DNA from: Macropodus opercularis
Lineage: Eukaryota; Chordata; Actinopteri; Anabantiformes; Osphronemidae
Length of the DNA: 64,000 nt
Reading direction: 5' to 3'
NCBI GenBank assembly: GCA_030770545.1
Contig: CM061098.1
Span: 18,818,501 to 18,882,500, forward strand
Shown here: positions 49,104-57,770 of the stretch, one piece after another
Layout of the letters: each line of letters starts with the position of its first letter
How positions within the stretch are numbered: position 1 is the stretch's first letter
The notes under the pieces: generated by a model
What the model was told of the DNA's origin: nothing
Database searches by the model: none
Seen by the model: only the letters and a program-made list of their open reading frames with translations
Program-made: the position numbers and the translations under genes

Positions 49104-50120
49104 ATGGACCCTGCATCTGAGCCCGGGGTTGAACTTTCAGCAGCCACTTCTGGCCCGCCCCAGGTTTCACAGCCAGAGCTGAGTAGATCAGAGCTCGAGG
49201 CGGTCAGAGAGACGGCTGAACAGGCTCTCCGACTGAGCCGCCATTTTCAGTCGGAGGTCAGGTTGGCACTACCAACTCGGTTCAGCGGCGAGGCGGCGCA
49301 GTGCGAGACCTTTTTGTCCTCGCTTCGGCTCAAGTTTGAGCTCGAACCCCTAACGTTTTTCACTGAAAGGAGCAAAGTCACATTCGCCCTGTCTCAGCTT
49401 GAGGGGCGCGCGCTGGAATGGGGAATGGCTGAGTGGAACCGTGATGCTCAGTGCTGTAACAGCTTCAAGAAGTTCGCAGAGGAACTTTCCCTTATTTTTA
49501 ATCCAGCCTCTAGCCGCCGCGTCACCGCTGCCACCATGTTTCGGCTCTCCCAGAGTGGGAGATCGGTTTATGAATACACCATAGAATTCAGGACGCTGGC
49601 AGCCCGCCTAGACTGGCCAGAGAGCATATTGGTGGACAAGTTTTACGAGGGGCTAGCCAGTAGGATTAAGGACGAGATGGTGGGGAGCGTTCTCCCCGAT
49701 TCGCTGCATGGGTTGATGTCCCTGGCAGCCGCCGTGGATCAGCGTCACCACGAACGGGAGCAGGAGCGACGCCTACTGGGAGATGCCAGGAGGACTCGGG
49801 GTAGTCAGCCGCCGCCAGGAGAGCGTCGGCGGCGATCACTCGATCCCGAGGGGTGGCTCAACCCGGGGTGGCAGCCTCCGCGACGTCCATCGGCCCCACC
49901 CACATTTGCCCCGTCGACTGGTCCAGCGACAACTCCTGAACCTGCCGTTGCAAACACGGAAGAGGAGCCCATGCAGATCGGTAGATACCGGCTCTCGAGT
50001 GAGGAACGGAGGAGACGCATGGTCGGGGGTCTGTGCATGTATTGCGGGCAGGGGGGCCACAGGGCGGCAAACTGCCCGTTAAACGACAACGCTCACCAGC
50101 AGCCCGGGAGACGCTGGTGA
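49104..50120 (+). CDS. Element 2 Gag
   Basis: 338 residues. The start is the first ATG after the LTR, in a strong context (AACATGG), and the leader is only 16 nt. An N-terminal helical region (27-50) precedes a retrotransposon Gag capsid domain (about 55-215: LPTRFSGEAAQCETFL, ALSQLEGRALEWGMAEW, FRTLAARLDWPE), then a basic, Pro-rich stretch (215-300) and one CCHC zinc knuckle (C311, C314, H319, C324). It would form the particle and bind element RNA. The domain arrangement matches sushi-type Gag and its domesticated relatives such as PEG10. The frame is intact, and its stop (50118-50120) lies inside the 3' arm of the frameshift stem-loop. Confidence 0.93.
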   Translation: MDPASEPGVELSAATSGPPQVSQPELSRSELEAVRETAEQALRLSRHFQSEVRLALPTRFSGEAAQCETFLSSLRLKFELEPLTFFTERSKVTFALSQLEGRALEWGMAEWNRDAQCCNSFKKFAEELSLIFNPASSRRVTAATMFRLSQSGRSVYEYTIEFRTLAARLDWPESILVDKFYEGLASRIKDEMVGSVLPDSLHGLMSLAAAVDQRHHEREQERRLLGDARRTRGSQPPPGERRRRSLDPEGWLNPGWQPPRRPSAPPTFAPSTGPATTPEPAVANTEEEPMQIGRYRLSSEERRRRMVGGLCMYCGQGGHRAANCPLNDNAHQQPGRRW

Positions 50121-50122
50121 GC
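50078..50122 (+). promoter_or_regulatory. Element 2 programmed -1 ribosomal frameshift signal
   Basis: The heptamer GTTAAAC (50078-50084) sits in the gag frame as G TTA AAC. A 6-nt spacer GACAAC and a perfect 10-bp stem follow: GCTCACCAGC (50091-50100) pairs with GCTGGTGAGC (50113-50122) around a 12-nt loop. The loop GGGAG (50106-50110) could also pair with CTCCC at 50139-50143 to make a pseudoknot. GTTAAAC is a known slippery heptamer in an animal arterivirus. The pol frame is exactly -1 to gag. Confidence 0.85.
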
Positions 50123-52312
50123 AGGTCCGCCCAGATTTCTCCCTCCACTACGCCCTCCATGGGGGTCGTTTTTTCAGCATCCGGTAGGGACCAGACGGTC
50201 ACAGCCCTGGTGGACTCGGAAGCAGAGGCCAACTTCATGGACCAAGACCTGGCCAACTCGCTGGGACTAACATTATACCGTCTGGTAAGGCCGATCACGG
50301 TACGGTCTTTTAATAACTGCGTAATTCACTCCATTGACTATCGCACTGAACCGTTGAGGATGACTGTTGCCGGCAACCACCAGGAGGTGCTGGAGTTCAA
50401 CGTGTTCAGATGTTCTGACTCTCCCGTTATCCTGGGGCTGCCCTGGCTCCAGAAACACGATCCACACGTCAGCTGGGTCACATGCAAGATTTTAGGCTGG
50501 AGCAAATTTTGTCTTCAGCATTGTCTTTTGTCCGCACCTCTTTCTACTCGCCCCACAGGAAAGGAGGTTAAGTCAGCTGCTGTGGATCTCACTGGAGTGC
50601 CGAGGGAATACCACGACCTAGCGCTGGTCTTCAGCAAGGAGAGAGCCACTTCTCTTCCTCCACATCGTCCCTACGATTGTGGCATCGACCTGCTTCCTGG
50701 GACAGCGCCCCCCAAGGGTCGAATCTTCTCCCTCACACAGCCCGAACGTGAGGCCATGGACGAATATATAAACGGGGCTCTGACGTCGGGCATCATTCGG
50801 CCTTCCTCGTCACCGGCTGGGGCAGGTTTCTTCTTTGTTGGTAAGAAGGACGGTGGTCTGCGTCCTTGCATTGATTACAGGGGTCTTAACGTGATTACAG
50901 TGAAGAATAAATACCCCTTGCCACTTATCTCGTCGGCCTTCGAGATGCTGCAGGAGGCCACTGTGTTTTCTAAGTTGGATCTGAGAAACGCTTACCATTT
51001 AGTTCGAATCAGGGAGGGCGACGAATGGAAGACTGCCTTCAACACACCAAGTGGGCATTATGAATATCTGGTAATGCCGTTCGGCCTCACTAACGCTCCT
51101 GCTGTCTTTCAGGCTCTGGTCAACGACGTGCTACGGGACATGGTAAATCACTTCGTCTTTGTGTATTTAGATGACATTCTGATTTACTCCCGTTCTCATG
51201 AGGAGCACGTTGACCACGTGAGGGCAGTTCTGTTACGGCTGCTGGAGAATCAGCTCTACGTAAAAGCTGAGAAGTGTGAATTTCATACCACTAAGACGTC
51301 GTTCCTAGGTTTCATTGTCGAACCGGGAAAGGTGGGCATGGATCCCGCCAAGGTGACGGCGGTCACGGACTGGGCGGAGCCCAAGAGTCGCCAACAGCTG
51401 CAACGGTTCCTTGGTTTTGCTAACTTTTATCGTAGGTTCATTAAGGACTTTAGTAAGGTGGCAGCCCCTCTGCACGCCCTCACCTCCACCAAAGCAGCAT
51501 TCCGGTGGTCCCCCGAGGCTGGAGCTGCGTTCGTCAAGTTGAAGAGGCTGTTCACGTCGGCACCCATTCTCCGCCTGCCGGATCTTTCACGTCAATTTAT
51601 CGTGGAGGTGGACGCCTCCAACACCGGGGTCGGAGCCGTCCTCTCACAACGCTGCGAGGACCAAAAGGTACACCCCTGCGCCTTTTTTTCCAGGAGATTA
51701 ACCAGTGCTGAAAGAAATTACGATGTGGGAAACAGCGAGCTTCTGGCGGTGAAGTTAGCCCTCGAGGAGTGGAGGCACTGGCTGGAGGGCACCACGCTCC
51801 CTTTCCTCGTATGGATGGATCATAAAAACCTGGAATACATCAGAACGGCCAGGAGACTAAACGCTCGTCAGTCACGGTGGGCGTTATTTTTCACACGGTT
51901 TAACTTCTCTCTCTCTTATCGCCCCGGGTCAGAGAATGTCAAGCCAGATGCACTCTCCAGGCAGTTTGAGAGTCCGGAGAGTGAGGAGTCCAGTCCTACG
52001 GAGGACTATATCCTCGAACCCACCAGGATCAGAGCGATGCGGTGGGATATCGAGGCCCGAGTTCGTGAGTTCCGCCACACCCAACCAGTTCCGGAGGGAG
52101 GTCCTCCACACCGTCTATTCGTTCCTGTTTGTCTTCGTCCCCAGGTGTTGAAGTGGGGACATGACTCCAGACTAGCCTGTCATCCTGGAGTCTCTCGCAC
52201 AATCGCCATGATCGCACAACGCTTCTGGTGGCCTTCCATGAGGGTGGACGTCCGCAGATACGTCACAGCCTGCCGGACGTGCGCCACCAACAAGACTTCG
52301 CACAGACCGCCG
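50084..52312 (+). CDS. Element 2 Pol: protease, reverse transcriptase, RNase H, integrase zinc domain
   Basis: Read by -1 frameshifting from gag; residue numbers count from the upstream in-frame ATG at 50033. Protease is at about 55-140, with the motif ALVDSEAEANF: the usual D-S/T-G is D61-S62-E63, a Gly-to-Glu change at codon 50219-50221 that should disable it. RT spans about 250-430 (PAGAGFFFVGKKDGGLRPCI, FSKLDLRNAYHLV, MPFGLTNAPAVFQ, YLDD at 378-381). RNase H has D527, E569, D596 and D639, all present. The integrase HHCC zinc site is H710, H717, C747, C750. The frame breaks after about residue 760 (near 52310), in the linker before the integrase catalytic core. The remaining open sequence to 52498 is out of phase. 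Confidence 0.9.
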
Positions 52313-53197
52313 GCCTGTTACGTCCCTTGCCAGTTCCGTCACGCCCTTGGTCACATGTCTCGATGGACTTCATCACGGGTCTTCCCCCGTCGGCGGGTAA
52401 GACCACCATACTTACCATTGTGGACCGCTTTTCTAAGTCAGTTCACCTTGTTTCCCTGCCCAAGTTACCGTCCGCTCAGGAGACAGCCCAACTCCTAATT
52501 CAGCACGTAGTGAGGCTCCACGGTATTCCCGAAGACATTGTGTCGGACCGAGGACCCCAGTTCGCCTCGGCTGTCTGGAGGGAGTTCTGTGGGGCACTTG
52601 GAACCTCGGTCAGTCTGTCCTCTGGTTTTCACCCACAAACTAATGGGCAGACAGAGAGGATCAACCAGGAGGTGGAGACTCTCCTAAGGTGCACCATCTC
52701 AGCCCAACCCAGGACCTGGAGTTCCCAATTGCCGTGGATAGAATACGCACACAACACACTCCCGTCATTTGCCCTAGGGTGTTCCCCGTTCGAGGCGGCT
52801 CATGGATTCCAGCCGCCCCTCTTCCCGGAGCAGGGTCCCGAGGTCGGAGTTTCCTCAATCTCCGCCTACATCAGGCGATGCAGAGCCACATGGACCAGAG
52901 TAAGGGCCCAACTGCTCCGGGGCCAAGCACAGGCTGAGCGGTATGCCAATCGCCGCCGTTCTCCAGCGCCCGAGTATAAAGTAGGTGATCTAGTTTGGCT
53001 CTCGACGAAGGATTTGAAACTAAAAGACTATTGCAGGAAGCTCTCCCCTAGGTTTGTTGGTCCTTTTCGCATATCTAACATTATCAACCCGGTTTCTGTC
53101 AGACTCGAACTTCCCAATAGTATGAGGGTCCATCCAGTTTTCCATGTGTCATGCATTAAACCTGTGGTCTCACCTGTTTTCTCTTCTCCGGTTGACG
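52312..53197 (+). CDS. Element 2 integrase catalytic core and GPY/F module (shifted frame)
   Basis: The integrase continues one frame over from the upstream pol frame, consistent with loss of one base near 52310. Counting from the open-frame ATG at 52228, the catalytic triad is D47 (SMDFITGLPP), D107 (IVSDRGPQFAS) and E143 (TNGQTERINQEVE), with 35 residues between the last two. The region WIEYAHNTLPSFALGCSPFE follows, then the GPF module near 278-280 and VHPVFHVSCIKP. The enzyme joins cDNA ends to host DNA. The catalytic residues are all intact. After 53197 the frame enters a C16 run, and the chromodomain lies in the next frame. The formal open frame runs on to 53370 out of phase. Confidence 0.88.
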
Positions 53198-53213
53198 CCC
53201 CCCCCCCCCCCCC
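53198..53213. repeat. C16 homopolymer between integrase and chromodomain
   Basis: Sixteen consecutive C on the plus strand. The reading frame changes by one base across it, so slippage of one C in the cell, or an error in sequencing, would explain the break. Confidence 0.9.
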
Positions 53214-53411
53214 GCCCGCATCATCGACGGGGGCCCGGCTTATACGGTCAGTTCCATCCTCCGGTCCCGACGACGAGGTCGCGGTCTCCAGTACCTGGTG
53301 GACTGGGAGGGATATAAACCGGAACACCGCAGCTGGGTCCCCTCGAGGCACGTTCTGGATCCGTCGCTGATCAGGGACTTCCATGAACGACATCCGGAGG
53401 AACCCTCTTAG
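53214..53411 (+). pseudogene. Element 2 C-terminal chromodomain in a shifted frame
   Basis: In the frame one base from the integrase frame, the sequence reads AYTVSSILRSRRRGRGLQYL and then VDWEGYKPEHRSWVP, ending at a TAG at 53409-53411. The aromatic residues (Y, W and the YLVDWEGY block) and the closing SWVP segment are those of a chromodomain, which in chromoviruses is thought to steer integration to marked chromatin. It is separated from integrase only by the C16 run. Confidence 0.85.
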
Positions 53412-53429
53412 GTCGCCGGGAGGCGCCCG

Positions 53430-53443
53430 TGGGGGGGGGGCTC
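53430..53443 (+). other. Element 2 polypurine tract
   Basis: A run of ten G followed by CTC, directly before the 3' LTR. Confidence 0.65.
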
Positions 53444-54053
53444 TGTGACAGTATGGACTCGCTTCCCCACCAGGGGGAGCTATTTTGGACTTTGAGTTTG
53501 TTCCTTGTTTGTTTCCATACTGGTCTCCCATACACACCTGTTTGTCATTATCATCACCCGGTCTTCATATACTCCCCTCAGTCTGTCATTTGTCGCTGGT
53601 GTGTCATTCCTGTTTGCTTGGTTCGTTTGTTCTCCCTCTTCCCCGACCTCTAGCTCTACTCAACTTCAGTAAGTCAGTCAGTTAGTTTTTCATAGCCTGT
53701 TTGTTCTCCTGCTTTGCAGTGTCTTTAGTTTGGTAGTGATAACTTTGTTTGTTTTTTCCCGCTTACGGTGACTTTGTGTTTATAGACAGTTCAGTCAGGT
53801 TCTTTAGAATAACGTTTTGTATTATCCCGCTTGCGGTGAATTTTGGTTTGTAAGATTTACATAGTTTAGCTCATAGTGTTGAATTTGGCCCACTATCGTT
53901 TGTGTTCTTTGTTTATCCCAAATTGTAGTTTTCTCCAGCTCTGCTGTGATTTTCTGTTTGACCTTAGTTAATAAAATCTTGTTGTGCGAAGGTTCAGCCT
54001 ACTGGGTTCATTTGCACCTGGGTCCGACCTCACCTCGTGTCTGGTCCGTAACA
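53444..54053 (+). repeat. Element 2 3' LTR
   Basis: 610 bp, the same length as the 5' copy with about 6 substitutions and no indels. The self-priming segment GCTGGTGTGT is at 53595-53604 and AATAAA at 53970-53975. It is followed by the target duplication GACAG (54054-54058). Confidence 0.95.
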
Positions 54054-54058
54054 GACAG

Positions 54059-55442
54059 TTGCCCAAAAGCAGGGAAACTAATTATACCGTATATTTATGC
54101 AGTGAGTGAGGGTCACCCCAGCACCACCACCACGTAGAACAACGTGCTTGTTGTCATGGGAAACTGAAAGGTCACGAGGTCTGATGATGGATGTGCTCAG
54201 AGCTTGTTCAGTCTGATGTGGTGGTGGCTCAGGCTCTTTGCTCTACTGTCCTGATGTTGAGTTTAGTACAAATATACCGAAGAAGACAAGCAGAAACAAA
54301 TGGATAATAGCAGGCAAAAAAGATGAAAGAGAAAAGATTAGGAGAAAAAGAAGGTTCAGCATGCGGGATATTTGTATTTGTATGTTTGGTTGTCAAAAGA
54401 GCAAAAGGTCTCTGCTTGACTTGTTAGAACATCTTTTGCTTTAGTGAATCACAAATGAGAGGAAATAGAGAAGGGTTGAGTGTTTGGATCAAAATGTTGG
54501 CCAGTCTGCAGGCAGGAAAGGTGGCTTTGACTGTGGACACGCATCCAGCGACACCTGCTAATTTGAGCTTTCACGTAAACCTGGAAATCAGGTTAAAGAT
54601 GTAGAATCATGAGGAAGACAAAGAGAAATAAATCGGTGGCCCACACTGAGTGTGTTCTCTCATGCACATGCGTGGGAAGCCTGCTTTCTCCGGGGACAGT
54701 CCTAACCCTGACCCGTGGCAGTGTCAGAGGCCTTATTGCGATTTTATCTGCTTTTATTGTGTTGACAGCCTAGTTTTCCTTCATTTTGCTGTGGCTGAGG
54801 TTGAAGCTGTTGCTGTAATGTAGGATCATGAAACCTTGTGTAGTCTACGTGCATCCGTAAGGTAAACGTGATCTGAGCTGGAGGCAGGAAGGAAGGAGCA
54901 GCCACACTGCTGGTCTGTGGTCTGTCTGGCCTCCAGGTCTGTGGCTGTCAGAGGTAGAGACTGATGTGATGTGACACGTGTCTCTGAGGTCTCAGATGAT
55001 GATTGGCTGAATCACTGCAGCAGTTGTTCTGTCTGACATCAGCTCCATTAGAAACGAGTTTTTACTCTTCTCCCATATAAACGTGTCCAAAGGTCGAGTC
55101 AGGTACAGAAGGTGACAACACACAGCTGGCACAGATTTCACTGATGACGTTCCAGCAGAAACTGTCTGGAATTATTTTGGAACCAGTTAAAACCTGATTG
55201 AAAAGCTTTTATTTACAAGGTACACAGACACTGAGTGAGGAAGCCGTGACAGGGTCTGTGAGTAATCCACCAAACACTGATGAGCTCAGAAAATCCCCAT
55301 AAGGAGACTTCAGACCAGAGCCCATGTCCAAACCAGCAGGTGGCTCAAGGCGCCCGAATCTCCAGGACTAGAGCAAGACACAAAGGATTCAGGCTGTTGG
55401 AGGGAAGGTGTGACTGGGGAGGAACAGAGAACTGAGACACCA
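54059..55442. other. unrecognised non-coding stretch
   Basis: No gene or repeat family is recognised. Confidence 0.5.
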
Positions 55443-55566
55443 CCCTTTCAAAATAAAACAGCAAAACAGAAATGAAACAGGCCGTGAGACCAAACCCTTT
55501 CAAAATAAAACAGCAAAACAGAAATAAAACAGGTCGTGAGACCAAACCCTTTCAAAATAAAACAGC
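55443..55566. repeat. 52-bp tandem repeat, about 2.4 copies
   Basis: The unit beginning CCCTTTCAAAATAAAACAGC starts at 55443, 55495 and 55547, exactly 52 bp apart. The first two copies differ at about two positions and the third is truncated after 20 bp. Confidence 0.95.
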
Positions 55567-57502
55567 CCACATTATAGAAGCTAACTCAAAGTCTTCTCAG
55601 CAAGTTTCAGCCAGCAACAGTACCAGTCATTACATAAAGGTACGAGTGACAATCCCTTCTGGTTACCTTTTCACTCTTATTGAATTTGACTGATGTTTGT
55701 AGATCCACCCGTTATATGTGGTGTAACTACCGTTGTGTTTCTTTTGTGTGGAAGTGCTCTGCTCACTGGTGGCTGCATGTAAGCGATGGACTGGAGCGAT
55801 GGGACCTGCCGCACCGAGCTGGACTGTGTTCGGTTTGGTCTACTTCTCTTACTGCAAGGATAAAACACAGAAAGACAGTTTGTCTCCAGCTGCTTTATTA
55901 AGATTTTTCCACAAGAGGCACCGTGTGTTCTCGAAAAGCCACTGATCTAAGCTGCCTTCACGCATCGTGTTTCCAGACGGAGACGTGTCCCAGAAAATAA
56001 TGGCAAATATTTACTGTTTGTGCAGCTTCCTTGGTGGAGCTGTGCTGGGTGGATTCTCACCGGCTCGCTGTGAATCCTTGGGGCACGTCGCATTTGCACG
56101 TTTGCTCACTAGGGTTAGACTTAGGTCTAGACTTGGGTCTAAGGGGTTCGCGGCATTTGGCTTCTGGTTCATGTCTGTAACTGTGAATGCTGCGTCTAGA
56201 CAGTTCGGTCAGGTACCTGGGATGAACAGAAAGAAGAAATGCCTAAAGTTAAGAGAAACTCTGGGTCTAATTCTCCCTCCTTGGGTCTCACTGGCCTTCT
56301 CCCAGTCACATCTCTGCACGCAGCACATTGACTGGGGCTGAGGCAGACGCTGTCATGTCAAGGCCTACGCTGAGGCTTATCTACGATTTTTAATTAACAG
56401 CTGATATTGTTTCATATTTTAGTAGAGGAACGGGTCGAACCCTGGTGCCACGAGTGTCACTGTGTTTATTTCAGTTGAGTTATGAGTTTATTTCTGATGC
56501 CAAGCTCTATAAGGAGTCTTGAAGCGTAGCTTCGTGAGCCACATGTAGCAGCATCGTGTTCACACTATGCTGAACTGTACACGTAACCGATGAATGACGA
56601 TGTGGGCGAACGAAACAAAGCAGCGGTGTGTGAGGTGGTGCCGACCCAGGGAGCCTGCTCACACACTGAGCTCGTGGTGTCATATTAAAAAACGCAGTCA
56701 GTGCATCTGTCCTTTCTAGTGTCTACGCGTCAAGACGAGTCAGTGAAGACAAAGTTTTAACACGCACACACTAACAAAGTCAGGATAATTTAATGACAGG
56801 AACAGTAGTAATAAACAAAATGTAGCAAACAAAACAGGTTATCAGTCAAACTAATAAAGAAGTAAAAATCCCTGCAGGGCAGGAAAACACAGACATATAA
56901 GAACAACGAGTACACACAAAGTACAGAAGAGGAGCCGAGCAGAGTTCAACTATGCAGAACGAGAAGCAGAGAAGAAACTCTGTGAACGGACCAACAGTGT
57001 GTGAATGAGCAGCGCTTACACCAGGTGACAGGACGATTCGCTCAAGGCCAAGCAGGACATGAGGTCGTAGCCGTAGTTCGATTCTGTATTCACCACAACC
57101 TGAATCCTCTCATCTCAAGACATGCAGGTCCTCTGTCCCTCTACACTGGACTTCACACTGCGTGTAATAATGGGATCACGTCTGGACAACACGCCCACAC
57201 GCGTTCATTTATATCACCCGTTTAATGCATCATAAGGAAAATGTTTAGTGCAGCTTCTCCCAAACATTTGGATGAGCTAATAGCTACTAATGAAATAATG
57301 TAGTCAGGAACAAGAATTGTACTTCAATTCGTCAACCGTCAACCATAGGCCGCTACACACAACTAACACGGAAACCTGAGCCTGGGCCCATGTGGTCTGA
57401 GAAGGTCACACCAGTGTTGGCTTGGGTCTGCTCATGAAGACACAGCATAGGATCAGGATTACAGTCATGTTACGGATGCAGTCAATGAACACTAGAAGAT
57501 AT
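55567..57502. other. unrecognised non-coding stretch
   Basis: No gene is recognised. The 124-codon plus-strand frame at 55967-56341 has no recognisable domain. Confidence 0.45.
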
Positions 57503-57770
57503 TTAACCCTCAAAACGGCTCCACTGTAAACTAGGTGGTGTCAAAGCTAAAACACACCAGGGTTGGATCAAACAGCCTTGGTGGGTGTTACATCCAAGCA
57601 ATGAACACGTGTGGGTCTATGACGAACAAGTTCATCCAACCGTTCATCTAGATGAAGTGTGTTGTGATTCATCGTCTGTCTGCCGCTGTTTGATCCAACC
57701 CTTGTGTGGTTTTTGAGCTGAGAGCCTCCTGTTTTCATGTTGACCCCTTGAAGGCTGCACCAGGGGTTAA
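57503..57770. mobile_element. TTAA-flanked piggyBac-like MITE, intact copy C
   Basis: A 268-bp span with TTAA at both ends (57503-57506 and 57767-57770), CCCT at the left tip and AGGGG at the right. The interior is a long imperfect foldback: AGGGTTGGATCAAACAGC on the left pairs with GCTGTTTGATCCAACCCT on the right. It is non-coding and presumably moved by a piggyBac-type transposase supplied elsewhere. This is the best preserved of the three copies in the window. Confidence 0.85.

Larger units (their letters stand above)
48478..54053 (+). mobile_element. Element 2: Tf1/sushi-type chromoviral LTR retrotransposon, near full length
   Basis: A 5,576-bp element with two 610-bp LTRs (TGTGACAG...GTAACA) and a 5-bp target duplication GACAG at 48473-48477 and 54054-54058. 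The order is gag, protease, RT, RNase H, integrase, chromodomain. I count 6 differences between the LTRs (about 99% identity), so it is younger than element 1. It lies 800 bp away in the same orientation. Three features stand out: a well-formed -1 frameshift signal at the gag-pol junction, a self-complementary primer site in place of a tRNA site, and a chromodomain separated from integrase by a 16-C run. Frame breaks near 52310 and at 53198-53213 and an altered protease motif make this copy defective as written. This is the retrotransposon lineage from which mammalian PEG10 and RTL genes were derived. Confidence 0.95.

Noticed and set aside
49104..53411. Domesticated PEG10/RTL-type host gene
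   Set aside because: Intact LTRs, target duplication and a primer site show an ordinary young insertion; several frame breaks argue against host-maintained function.
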